This document shows, piece after piece, positions 23,921-31,974 of a stretch of DNA of 37,390 bases. Each line of letters begins with the position of its first letter. Position 1 is the first letter of the stretch. Both the position numbers and the translations under genes were made by a program. The notes beneath the pieces are model-generated. The model was not told the DNA's origin and searched no databases. It saw only the letters and a program-made list of their open reading frames with translations. The stretch is from contig CAOJIB010000008.1 of NCBI GenBank assembly GCA_948436455.1, positions 1-37,390 on the forward strand, read 5' to 3'. This DNA is from an uncultured Blautia sp. (GTDB lineage Bacteria; Bacillota; Clostridia; Lachnospirales; Lachnospiraceae).

Positions 23921-25639
23921 TTACGCCTCCTCCTTTCGGAACTGGGATTGATAGATTTCCTGATATACCTGACAATTTTCCAATAATTCTTCATGAGAAC
24001 CCATCCCCGCCGTCTGGCCGTCTTCCAGCACAAGGATCGTATCCGCATGCATAATGGAGGACGTTCGCTGGGATACAATGAAAACGATCGGCTTATCCGG
24101 AAGCTTTCGCAGGGCCTGCCGCAGCCTGGCGTCCGTTGCAAAATCCAGCGCGGAAGCGCTGTCGTCCAAAATAAGGATTTCCGGATTCCCCACCAGGGCC
24201 CGGGCGATTGTCAGACGCTGCCGCTGCCCGCCGGAAAAATTCCTGCCTCCCTGGGCCACCGAACTGTCCAGCCCCTTTTCCTTTTGCCGGACGAAATCCT
24301 CCGCCTGGGCGACGGCGAGCGCCTGCCACAGCTCTTCTTCCCTGGCGTCCTCTTTTCCCCAGCGGAGATTGTCCGCAATCGTTCCTGCAAATAAGACGGC
24401 CTTCTGGGGTACGATCCCGATTTTTTTACGCAGCGTTTGCAGGGAATATTCCTTTACATCCACGCCGTCCACAAGGATTTTTCCCCGTGTCGCCTCGTAA
24501 AACCGGGGAATCAGATTGACCAGCGTCGTCTTTCCCGAACCAGTGCCGCCGATGATCCCAATCGTATCGCCCGGCTTCGCCGTAAAGGTAATATCCGACA
24601 GGGCTTCGGATGCCCCGTCTTCATAGGTCATGCCTACCTGAGAAAATTCCACGCCCGCGCTGGAACCTTTTCTAATATCAGGACCGTTCGCCAGGGTAGT
24701 CTGTATTTCGAAAATGCTCTGTACCCGATTCCCGCAGGCAACGGCCTTCGTCACGGTAATAATCAAATTCGCCAGTTTTACCAATTCTACCAAAATCTGC
24801 GACATATAATTCACCAGCGCCACTACCTCGCCCTGGGTCAGAATGCCGGCGCTCACCTGCAGCGCGCCGGTATAAATCAGTGCGGTGACCGCTCCGTTGA
24901 CAATGACGTACGTCACGGGATTCATCAGGCCGGAAATCCGCCCAACAAATTTCTGCAGGATCGTCAACGCTTCGTTGCTTTCCCGAAAGGCGGCCTCCTC
25001 CTCTTCTTCCTTATGGAAAGCCCGCAGCACCCGCACACCGTTCAAATTCTCTCGGGTAATGCTAAGGATCTTATCCAGCGCGCCCTGCACCCGCCGATAT
25101 AAGGGCATCGTATACAGCATCAGGCCAAAGACAACTATGGAAAGCAGCGGAATTGTCACCACAAAGATCAGCGCCGCCTTTACATCTACGGTAAAAGCCA
25201 TCACCATCGCGCCAAAAACGATAAACGGCGAACGCAAAAAGAGCCGCAACACCAGATTAACGCCGGACTGAATCTGATTCACGTCGCTAGTCATCCGCGT
25301 AATCAACGTCGAAGCGCCGACGGCGTCCATTTCCCGATAAGACAGGCTCTGAATATGAGCGAACAGCTCCCGACGCAGCTTCGCCGAAAATCCAGTGGCC
25401 GCCTTCGCCGCATAAAACTGGGCGGTAATTGAACAGACCAGCCCGATCACGCCCAAAGCCACCAACACCAGACACATCCGAACAACATAGCTTCTGTCGC
25501 CCCGCCCGATGCCCGTATCGATCACCGCCGCCATCACCAACGGTACAAACAACTCAAAAATCGCTTCTAGCATCTTAAAAAGCGGCGCCAGCACAGTTTC
25601 CTTTTCATAGCCTTTCAAATAGATCAACAGCTTTTTCAT
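23921..25639 (-). CDS. ABC exporter half-transporter, degenerate ATP site subunit
   Basis: A 572-residue type I exporter half, translated before and coupled to its partner. The transmembrane domain covers about 1-320. The ATPase domain has Walker A GGTGSGKTT and signature FSGGQRQR, but Walker B ends LILDDSASALD (Asp in place of the catalytic Glu) and the switch His is Gln in VSQRTSSIMHADTI. This pattern marks the subunit that contributes the non-hydrolytic site in heterodimeric exporters of the TM287/288 kind. ATG start with GGAGGGCG upstream; a TATACT -10-like element lies about 35 nt upstream. Confidence 0.92.
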   Translation of the reverse strand: MKKLLIYLKGYEKETVLAPLFKMLEAIFELFVPLVMAAVIDTGIGRGDRSYVVRMCLVLVALGVIGLVCSITAQFYAAKAATGFSAKLRRELFAHIQSLSYREMDAVGASTLITRMTSDVNQIQSGVNLVLRLFLRSPFIVFGAMVMAFTVDVKAALIFVVTIPLLSIVVFGLMLYTMPLYRRVQGALDKILSITRENLNGVRVLRAFHKEEEEEAAFRESNEALTILQKFVGRISGLMNPVTYVIVNGAVTALIYTGALQVSAGILTQGEVVALVNYMSQILVELVKLANLIITVTKAVACGNRVQSIFEIQTTLANGPDIRKGSSAGVEFSQVGMTYEDGASEALSDITFTAKPGDTIGIIGGTGSGKTTLVNLIPRFYEATRGKILVDGVDVKEYSLQTLRKKIGIVPQKAVLFAGTIADNLRWGKEDAREEELWQALAVAQAEDFVRQKEKGLDSSVAQGGRNFSGGQRQRLTIARALVGNPEILILDDSASALDFATDARLRQALRKLPDKPIVFIVSQRTSSIMHADTILVLEDGQTAGMGSHEELLENCQVYQEIYQSQFRKEEA

Positions 25640-26143
25640 AAACGCCCTCCTCGTTGCATTACAACTTCCAGATAGTATAGCATATTTGGAAAAATCCTCC
25701 TAGCCCCTTGGGGGGATGTTTTTTTGAGGAGTGCAAAACAGATTTGTAATTATTCCCATCTACACTTATTACAGATCATTTTAGTTCGTTACACAAAAGC
25801 GCCTTGCCAGACCAATTACTCCCTTATTATAAAAAATAAGTGCAAAGGGTAAGGCCTAACGATATAATTTATCTCTTACACTTATATGGTACTAAAAACG
25901 GCGTTCCTGTTCTCCTTATTATGAGATAGAGAAACGCCCCGTCCGCGTTGTATTCAGTTTTCATTTATTCTCTCTCAACCACTTTCCACATGAATACTGC
26001 AAAATCTGTCAACATACTTGCCAACAATTCTTATTCCCATTAATTAAATATTTCACTTCTAAGAAAATCCCCGAAGCTTATATCTTATCGGCTTTAGGTT
26101 CCTCTTTCTTTAGTGGTCAGATAAACTTTTTACGAAGGTTACA
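25640..26143. other. Long intergenic region left of the recombinase
   Basis: No convincing gene in about 500 nt. It holds a hairpin ATCCTCC/GGGGGAT (25694-25717) followed by seven T residues on the plus strand, with T residues on the other side too, so it could act as a bidirectional terminator. Another imperfect hairpin GGCGTT/AACGCC (25900-25938) follows. CACTTAT occurs three times (25763-25769, 25879-25885, and inverted at 25836-25842), two of these within TACACTTAT. Function unknown. Confidence 0.45.
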
Positions 26144-26167
26144 TATTTACCGTCAAAATTATGGTCA
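26144..26167 (+). repeat. Left direct repeat flanking the recombinase (att-like)
   Basis: The 24-bp unit is TATTTACCGTCAAA, four bases ATTA, then TGGTCA. It matches the right copy at 27284-27307 in 20 of 24 positions, all differences being the four central bases. It ends 17 nt before the recombinase start codon. Confidence 0.7.
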
Positions 26168-26184
26168 CAAAGGAGGAAGTGTCA

Positions 26185-27300
26185 ATGCCCAGAAGGGGAG
26201 AAAACATTTATAAACGGAAGGACGGACGTTGGGAAGGTCGCTATATTAAAGAATATGTGGAGGGAAAAGCGCATTACCGGGCGGTCTATGCGAAAAGCTA
26301 CCGGGAAGCAAAAAACAAACTGGATGCCGTGAAAAAAAGCCAGAAGCTGGCACAGGCAAAAGCAGGGAGTGTAATGACTATAGGAAATCGCTGGTTAGCC
26401 GATTCGGCCGGCACATTAAAAATATCTTCTATAAATAAATATGAGGATATTCTTCGCTGTTATATTCTTCCAAAATTCGGCAACAGAGAATTCTCAGAGA
26501 TTACCAATCGGGATTTGATGAGTTTTGTCCATGAATTACGCACCAGTGGCGGAACAAAGAAACAGGGATTGGCGCCGGCGACAGTAGCGGAAATCTTGTC
26601 TGCGATGAACGGTCTGCGTGTTTACGCCCTAAAGCATGACTACAATGTGGCATTTTCTCCAGAATGCGTGAATGTGAAGCGTGAGCAGAAAAATATCCGG
26701 GTTTTTAGTCTGGAGGAAGAAAAGAAGCTTTTTACCTATCTTCAAGAAAACATGAATCTGACGTCTCTGGGAATTTTGCTGTGCTTTTTCACTGGAATCC
26801 GCCTGGGCGAATTATGCGCGCTGCAATGGGAGGATTTTAATATGCAGGAAAGGCAATTGTGCGTACACAGGACAATGCAAAGAGTCCGGGTAGACAACGA
26901 CCAGAAACACAAAACGGAGGTACGTATTTTTGAACCGAAAAGTAGTTGCTCTATTCGAATCATTCCATTGCCGGATATCATTGTCGACTCTCTGGAGGAT
27001 TTTTATACGCCGGATGCATTTTTGCTGACAGGCCAGCGGGAACGCTTTATAGAGCCTCGGACGATGCAGAATCGTTTTAAATCTATACTTGCCGCTTGCG
27101 GCATCGCGAACGCAAATTTTCATGCAACCCGCCATACTTTTGCGACAAGATGCATAGAGCTTGGCTTCGATGTAAAAAGCCTTAGCGAGATTCTCGGCCA
27201 TGCCAGCGTAGCCATTACTATGAATCGCTACGTGCATCCAACCATGGCCCTCAAGAGCGAAAATATGAATCGTCTTTCTGAGTTATTTACCGTCAAATAA
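26185..27300 (+). CDS. Tyrosine recombinase/integrase
   Basis: A 371-residue site-specific recombinase. A basic N-terminal arm (MPRRGENIYKRKDGRWEGRY) resembles the arm-binding domain of Tn916-like integrases, followed by a core-binding domain (about 62-160) and the catalytic domain. All active-site residues are visible: Arg206 (GIRLGEL), Lys252, His313 and Arg316 (HATRHTF), His339 (LGHAS) and Tyr349 (NRYVHP). The ATG at 26185 has AAAGGAGG upstream; an in-frame ATG at 26161 lies before that site and is rejected. The gene stands alone: no excisionase, relaxase or phage gene is near. Its last codons overlap the right direct repeat. A terminator follows. It is probably active or recently active, given its intact frame. 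Confidence 0.93.
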   Translation: MPRRGENIYKRKDGRWEGRYIKEYVEGKAHYRAVYAKSYREAKNKLDAVKKSQKLAQAKAGSVMTIGNRWLADSAGTLKISSINKYEDILRCYILPKFGNREFSEITNRDLMSFVHELRTSGGTKKQGLAPATVAEILSAMNGLRVYALKHDYNVAFSPECVNVKREQKNIRVFSLEEEKKLFTYLQENMNLTSLGILLCFFTGIRLGELCALQWEDFNMQERQLCVHRTMQRVRVDNDQKHKTEVRIFEPKSSCSIRIIPLPDIIVDSLEDFYTPDAFLLTGQRERFIEPRTMQNRFKSILAACGIANANFHATRHTFATRCIELGFDVKSLSEILGHASVAITMNRYVHPTMALKSENMNRLSELFTVK

Positions 27301-27307
27301 TTGGTCA
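27284..27307 (+). repeat. Right direct repeat flanking the recombinase (att-like)
   Basis: TATTTACCGTCAAA, four bases TAAT, then TGGTCA. It includes the last five codons and the stop codon of the recombinase. Spacing from the left copy is 1140 bp, an exact multiple of three. Confidence 0.7.
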
Positions 27308-27418
27308 AGTCACAGAAACCTGTGATAAACACCGTCGAACAGAAGAATTTTCTCAGAATTTGTTATTCTGCGAAAATAATTTACTAGAATAGGATTTTCT
27401 ATATGCTTTAATTCTTTA

Positions 27419-27472
27419 AAGCGCTGTATTCCAACTGATTACTGTCAGTTCAAATACAGCGCTTGTTCTTTT
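27419..27472 (+). terminator. Strong terminator downstream of the recombinase
   Basis: AAGCGCTGTATT (27419-27430) pairs perfectly with AATACAGCGCTT (27453-27464), with an inner AACTGA/TCAGTT stem, then GTTCTTTT. It lies outside the direct-repeat pair. Confidence 0.85.
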
Positions 27473-27515
27473 ATGAAAAAGTTTTCACTGGCGGCTCTCC
27501 CATATTTATAGCGTA

Positions 27516-27541
27516 CAAAACAACCGCCCGTTGCCGGGCGG
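27516..27541 (-). terminator. Terminator of the 3D-domain protein gene
   Basis: On the minus strand CCGCCCG (27535-27541) pairs perfectly with CGGGCGG (27524-27530) across GCAA, followed by TTGTTTTGT. Confidence 0.8.
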
Positions 27542-27572
27542 CTGCCAAAATACTCCCCTTTATTTAAATTGT

Positions 27573-28856
27573 CTAATTCAAGCGATATACGTCTGCGTAT
27601 TGCAAACCAAAGCTCAAAGCTTCCGCATGACTATTAAAATAGATATCTACATGGCCGTAGGGGGTTCCCAAGTCCTCTACCGTGTATACGTTTCCGTTAA
27701 TCAAAAGCTGTGTGCCGAAAGGTACTCCAGCCATCGCCACCGTACGACCGGCCGCCGGCCAAGTGCCGCTGGCCGTCTGATTCCCCGCGCTGCCGCAGCA
27801 TTGGGCGCAATTACAGTACGCAGTGAGCTTGAAATTGCCCAAGTATGTACCGCTTCCTTCATTCGCACCAGCAGTATCTCCGGAATCAACGTCCGTATCG
27901 GTATCTTCGGATGCGCTATCCGGCCAGTCCTCGGATTCTTCCTCCGAGAGATCATCTACTTCCCCGGATGTATCGTCGTTTTCCTCTCCGGATTGAGCCT
28001 CCTGTCCAGCCATGTCATTTTCCCCATCGCCGGCCGGTACGGCCTGATCCTGAGACTGCTGTGCTTCCTGCGCCTGCGCTTCTTCCCTGGCCCTTCTGGC
28101 CGCCTCGTTTTCTGCAGCCTGGGCCTGTAACAATTCATTCAGGTGTTGTTCCTGACTTGTAAGCTCTTCTACCAGTGCAGCCGCTTCCTGCTGGCTGCTG
28201 CTGATCTCGTTCGCATAGGCGGTAATATTCTCACTGGTCGTGTCCACCAGCTCCTGTACCTCCTGCTGCTTCCCCTGATTTTCCTTTTGCAGGGCTTCTA
28301 ACTCCTTCTCTTCATTCTGGAGCTTTTCCTCCTGCTTCTCTATTTTCTGTCTGGCCGCCTCGTAGGCGTCCAGCATCTCCTGATCATATGCAGATAACTG
28401 ACGGATATTTTCCGCCCGGCTCAGCATTTCTCCAAAACTGACGGAAGAAAGCAATGCATCCAGATACGAGGAGTTACCATTCTCATACATATAAGAGATT
28501 CGCAGCTTCATATCCTTATACTGCTTCTGCGCCTTTTTTTCCGCCGCCTGCAGCTCGTCTTTCGTCTGCTTTAGTTCAGCGTTCTTCTGCGCTTCCTGTA
28601 CATCCAGCTCCTCAATCTGACGAGTCAGATCCACATATTTAGCATTCAGCTCATTTAAGTATGCCTCCATAGACCGTTTCTGCTCCTGGAGGGTATTGAT
28701 CTTTTCTTCCGTCTGCGACAGGCTCGACTGTGTCTCCTGCCTCTGGGACTGTACATCGGTGATCTTCTCCTCTGTTGTGTCGGCCGCTACCGGAATGGAA
28801 AGGCTTATGGCCAACGCGCCGGTCAGAAAATAAGACAACCATTTTCTTTTATTCAT
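27573..28856 (-). CDS. Exported coiled-coil protein with C-terminal 3D domain
   Basis: A 427-residue secreted protein. Signal peptide 1-25 (ending PVAAD). Residues about 30-260 form long coiled coils rich in Glu, Gln and Lys, similar to the PcsB/CwlO-type N-terminal domain that is controlled by FtsEX-like partners. A low-complexity acidic linker (about 265-335) follows, then a 3D domain (about 338-427: FKLTAYCNCAQCCG, TASGTWPAAGRTVAM, PFGTQLLINGNVYTVEDLG, GHVDIYFNSHAEAL), a double-psi beta-barrel related to lytic transglycosylases. It probably cleaves or binds peptidoglycan during growth. ATG start; promoter at 28924-28951 and a hairpin in its 5' UTR. Confidence 0.88.
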   Translation of the reverse strand: MNKRKWLSYFLTGALAISLSIPVAADTTEEKITDVQSQRQETQSSLSQTEEKINTLQEQKRSMEAYLNELNAKYVDLTRQIEELDVQEAQKNAELKQTKDELQAAEKKAQKQYKDMKLRISYMYENGNSSYLDALLSSVSFGEMLSRAENIRQLSAYDQEMLDAYEAARQKIEKQEEKLQNEEKELEALQKENQGKQQEVQELVDTTSENITAYANEISSSQQEAAALVEELTSQEQHLNELLQAQAAENEAARRAREEAQAQEAQQSQDQAVPAGDGENDMAGQEAQSGEENDDTSGEVDDLSEEESEDWPDSASEDTDTDVDSGDTAGANEGSGTYLGNFKLTAYCNCAQCCGSAGNQTASGTWPAAGRTVAMAGVPFGTQLLINGNVYTVEDLGTPYGHVDIYFNSHAEALSFGLQYADVYRLN

Positions 28857-28878
28857 CTCTCACACCTCACTTGCCGTC

Positions 28879-28918
28879 AAAACTGCCACCGGCAGTTTTC
28901 GGCATTTCGTAATGTATG
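28879..28918 (-). repeat. Probable dispersed palindromic repeat, copy 4
   Basis: AAAACTGCC-ACC-GGCAGTTTT (28879-28899) is a perfect 9-bp hairpin with the TGCC-rCC-GGCA core shared with the other copies; on the minus strand CATAC precedes it as in copies 1 and 3. It lies in the 5' UTR of the 3D-domain protein gene. Confidence 0.45.
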
Positions 28919-28923
28919 ATCCT

Positions 28924-28951
28924 ATTATAACACTCACGCGGAAAAAATCAA
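28924..28951 (-). promoter_or_regulatory. Sigma-A-type promoter of the 3D-domain protein gene
   Basis: On the minus strand TTGATT (28946-28951) and TATAAT (28924-28929) are 16 nt apart, giving a leader of about 60 nt. Confidence 0.65.
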
Positions 28952-29097
28952 TAGGATTTCATTATTTTTGTAATAATTACGTAATATTTGTAGCTATTCC
29001 ATCATATTTTGTGCGGAATTACGTATGTTTTTTGTAATATCTGGAGAATTACTAAACGCTGCCAAAAAATATGGAAACTGCTTTCCAATAGAAAAGC

Positions 29098-29128
29098 AGA
29101 AAAAAGGAAGGCCTTCCTATGGCCTTCC
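29098..29128 (-). terminator. Terminator of the flagellar and chemotaxis cluster
   Basis: On the minus strand GGAAGGCC (29121-29128) pairs perfectly with GGCCTTCC (29106-29113), followed by TTTTTT. It comes directly after the EAL/HDOD gene and probably ends the whole cluster. Confidence 0.85.
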
Positions 29129-29147
29129 CAGCAATTCTTATTTCGAT

Positions 29148-30464
29148 TTATCCCTCTGTCTGCGATGCTCCCTCTGGAATCTCCTGAGTCGCGGCAGCTT
29201 CGGCTTCCGGCGTTTCTGCCTCTTCCTGCACGCCAATCACATTTTCCCAGATCTCGTTGACCTCTTCTACGCATTCCATATAGATCTGCGCCATCACATT
29301 CGTCTGGATTCCCAATTCACCGGCATATTTCTTGATTTCCGCCCAGTCCGCCTTCTCATAACTTAAGATCATCTCATAGAGCTTACCGGCGTCCCCTTCC
29401 TGAGAAATCAAGGCGTTTTTGATTTTATCGGAAATCGGCAATTCCTCTAAAATCTCTTCCAGCGTGGCGTCGATCATATATTCTAACGTGGAAAACATTC
29501 CCAGCAAATACGCCTCCGCAGGCGTAATCTCGAATTTTTTCAGTTTCTTTACGATTGCAGAAGCAAAGTTCGCCCGCATGAAAGATATTTTCAGCGTTTC
29601 TTCCGAAGCAGAAGCATTTTCCCCTTCTTTAAAACTCAACAAGTAGATCCACTGCTTTAACTGATTAATACCTACCCGCACAATCGCCTGATGAATCGAA
29701 GCCGTTTCGTTATAGGCGGCAAAGAATGCGGAATTCGCCATTTTTAGAAGCGCATATGTTAAAGAAGCATCCCGGCTGACGATCTCCTCCAAGACCTCTA
29801 CATCCGGCTCGTCTTTCGTGATCTCCATAATCAGCTGATACAAGTTTCCCTGCAGATATTCCATCTTGCTGGTCTTCGTAATCATGTCGTCGGCGATATA
29901 GCTGCCTTCCACATAATCTGCGCCGGCAATCTTGGCAACCTCATAAGTATTACCGGAATTCACGCCCGTGGCGATCACTTTCTTTTGGAAGCCGTGCGCC
30001 ATTTCCACCAGATTCATCAGGGAAGCAAGAGCCGTTCGCTCCATTTTTTCCTGAATGGTCACTCGTATGTAATCCACATATTCCATCACACTGAAATGCT
30101 TCGGCGTAAACTGAAAATCATTGATCGCAAAGCGATATCCCTCGTCGCGATATTTCCCAATGATAATCGCCGCCAACGGATGGACGATGATACTGTCTTC
30201 TATCTGAATGACCACCTTATCTTTATCAAAGATCTTCGGCGTATTCCGAAAAAGCAAAGAAGGTGTAAATGTCATAAAGGTCTGCTTGTCATTAAAAATG
30301 CGGTTGGAATTCTCTGTCAAAAAAGCAACCATGGCGTTAGCGGCGGCGCTGTCCGTACTGGAATTATATAAACTTTCTACGTCTCCTTGGATCATCAGCT
30401 CATAGCCGATAATCGCGTTCGTATGCAGATCTTTAATCGCCTGTCTTACTACGAATTTATCCAT
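29148..30464 (-). CDS. Degenerate EAL plus HDOD domain signalling protein
   Basis: A 438-residue cytoplasmic protein of the YuxH/CdgJ type. The N-terminal EAL-like domain (about 1-200) has GYELMIQG where active phosphodiesterases have an E-[AV]-L motif and INDFQF in place of the DDFG loop, so it probably does not hydrolyse cyclic di-GMP. An HDOD domain (about 205-395; VSRDASLTYALLKMANSAFF, SIHQAIVRVGINQLKQWIYLL) follows, then an acidic Ala/Glu-rich tail. Related proteins influence motility. It is the last gene of the flagellar cluster and overlaps cheV by 8 nt, which supports a role in flagellar or chemotaxis control; mechanism unknown. Confidence 0.85.
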   Translation of the reverse strand: MDKFVVRQAIKDLHTNAIIGYELMIQGDVESLYNSSTDSAAANAMVAFLTENSNRIFNDKQTFMTFTPSLLFRNTPKIFDKDKVVIQIEDSIIVHPLAAIIIGKYRDEGYRFAINDFQFTPKHFSVMEYVDYIRVTIQEKMERTALASLMNLVEMAHGFQKKVIATGVNSGNTYEVAKIAGADYVEGSYIADDMITKTSKMEYLQGNLYQLIMEITKDEPDVEVLEEIVSRDASLTYALLKMANSAFFAAYNETASIHQAIVRVGINQLKQWIYLLSFKEGENASASEETLKISFMRANFASAIVKKLKKFEITPAEAYLLGMFSTLEYMIDATLEEILEELPISDKIKNALISQEGDAGKLYEMILSYEKADWAEIKKYAGELGIQTNVMAQIYMECVEEVNEIWENVIGVQEEAETPEAEAAATQEIPEGASQTEG

Positions 30465-31377
30465 TTATACGCCTCCGTTCAATCAAATGATCCATAACTT
30501 CTACCAGATGGCCAATTTCCGGCTTGGAAAGCTGCTCATCGGCTCCCAACTGTTTTCCCTTGATCCGCATTTCCGGCCCGATCAGAGAGGAAAAGATAAT
30601 CAGCGGCGTATCCTTCATTTTTTCATCGGATTTGACCAACTTTGTCAGACGGTGCCCGTCCATTTCCGGCATTTCAATATCTGTAATAATCAGGCCCACC
30701 TTCTGATGAAAATCTGGGTCGTCTCGTAAACCGCGCAGGTATTCCCACGCCTCTTTACCATTATTGAAGTTTGTAATATTCGTATAGCCGGCTTTTGTCA
30801 AAGAAGCGCGGATCATATTTGTAAGGAGGATGGAATCCTCCGCAAGGACAATCGGCTCCGTCCTCTCGGAGCGCTCGCCCAGCTTGTCGATCTCATCCAT
30901 CTGGATACCTGTTTCCGGTGCAATTTCCGTTACGATCTTCTCAAAATCCAGAATCGTGATCAAATTCTTCCCACACTGGGCAATGCCAGTTGCCACGCCC
31001 TCTTCTCCACGGCTGATGGTATTGTCCGGTTTTTGAATGTCTGCCCAAGAGATCCGGCTGATACCTACCACGCTATGTACGCGGAAAGCAATATACATTT
31101 GATTGAAATTCGTAATGATAAACAGATCTCTGGGGCCCTTTTCACCGACCTGCCCCGTCAAATACTTCGGCAGATCCACAACGGTCAGCAAAATATCTCT
31201 GGGCTTAAAAATGCCTTCAACCGCCTCATGGGAATGGGGAACGGACTTGACCTTATCTGCCATAATAATTTCCCGTACCTTCGCTACATTTATGCCGTAC
31301 ATCTCGCCGAAGATTGTAAACTGCATAATCTCAATCTCATTTGTTCCAGATTCCAATAAAATTTCTGTATCAGCCAT
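30457..31377 (-). CDS. cheV: Chemotaxis adaptor-response regulator CheV
   Basis: CheV couples chemoreceptors to CheA through a CheW-like domain and helps adaptation through a receiver domain. The 306-residue protein has the CheW domain at about 14-160 (EIMQFTIFGEMYGINVAKVREII) and the receiver at about 175-300 with acidic EPIVLAEDS, the phosphoacceptor Asp in LIITDIEMPEMDG, and the late Lys in QLSKPE. ATG start with AAAGGAGAAGG upstream. It lies between cheD and the EAL/HDOD gene on the same strand. Confidence 0.95.
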   Translation of the reverse strand: MADTEILLESGTNEIEIMQFTIFGEMYGINVAKVREIIMADKVKSVPHSHEAVEGIFKPRDILLTVVDLPKYLTGQVGEKGPRDLFIITNFNQMYIAFRVHSVVGISRISWADIQKPDNTISRGEEGVATGIAQCGKNLITILDFEKIVTEIAPETGIQMDEIDKLGERSERTEPIVLAEDSILLTNMIRASLTKAGYTNITNFNNGKEAWEYLRGLRDDPDFHQKVGLIITDIEMPEMDGHRLTKLVKSDEKMKDTPLIIFSSLIGPEMRIKGKQLGADEQLSKPEIGHLVEVMDHLIERRRING

Positions 31378-31482
31378 GTGTCCTTCTCCTTTTCCTTTCT
31401 GCCGTTCACATCTGCTATATTTTATATCGGCCTACTTGCCAATCTCTATAACTCCCTTACGACAACCGGTTTTCCATATGTA

Positions 31483-31971
31483 TCAAAGGATCTTCTCCGG
31501 CTTACCCACCGAACGAATCCGCACCTGTCCCGTCTGCACGTCCAACAGCATGGTCCTGGCATAATTTGCGCCCGTATCCGCGGAAGATACCCGCAGGCCG
31601 TTAGCCATCAGCACCTTCTTCACCGTCATCGCATTTCTGTCCCCGATATTCCCCAGGCCGCCTCCGCCTTTCATTTCGAACATCTTTGCGCCGCCGGCAA
31701 TCTTGCATACTAAGCGCCCTTTCATTGCGCCAAAGGCATAGAGCTTGCGAAGAGTTTCCGCGATGCCCGAGTCAGCAAATTTAAACACATTGGTATCTCC
31801 TCCTGCTGGCTTTTCCGGAAGCATAATGTGAAGCAGGGCCCCCAGCTTAATCATCGGATCATAAAAAGAAATTCCAATGCAGGATCCCAGCGCATAAGTA
31901 ATTAATACGCCCTCCTGCCTTGTGATTTTCATATCTGCTATCCCAACCGATATAGGTTTTGCCTTTGTCAT
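31483..31971 (-). CDS. cheD: Chemoreceptor glutamine deamidase CheD
   Basis: CheD deamidates Gln residues on chemoreceptors and binds and stimulates CheC. The 162-residue protein has the catalytic triad at the family spacing: Thr25 (LITYALGS), Cys31 (SCIGIS) and His48 (LLHIMLP). Length is typical. It begins 3 nt after the cheC stop, with GGGAG near the end of cheC as ribosome binding site, so the pair is translationally coupled, as the CheC-CheD interaction suggests. Confidence 0.95.
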   Translation of the reverse strand: MTKAKPISVGIADMKITRQEGVLITYALGSCIGISFYDPMIKLGALLHIMLPEKPAGGDTNVFKFADSGIAETLRKLYAFGAMKGRLVCKIAGGAKMFEMKGGGGLGNIGDRNAMTVKKVLMANGLRVSSADTGANYARTMLLDVQTGQVRIRSVGKPEKIL

Positions 31972-31974
31972 TGA

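Noticed and set aside
24208-24519. Plus-strand open frames opposite the ABC exporter genes
   Set aside because: They are Arg/Pro-rich by-products of the GC-rich minus-strand genes, with no start signals or recognisable domains.
25640-27560. Prophage or integrative conjugative element around the recombinase
   Set aside because: No other phage, relaxase, excisionase, replication or cargo gene is present on either side; only the recombinase gene lies between the repeats.
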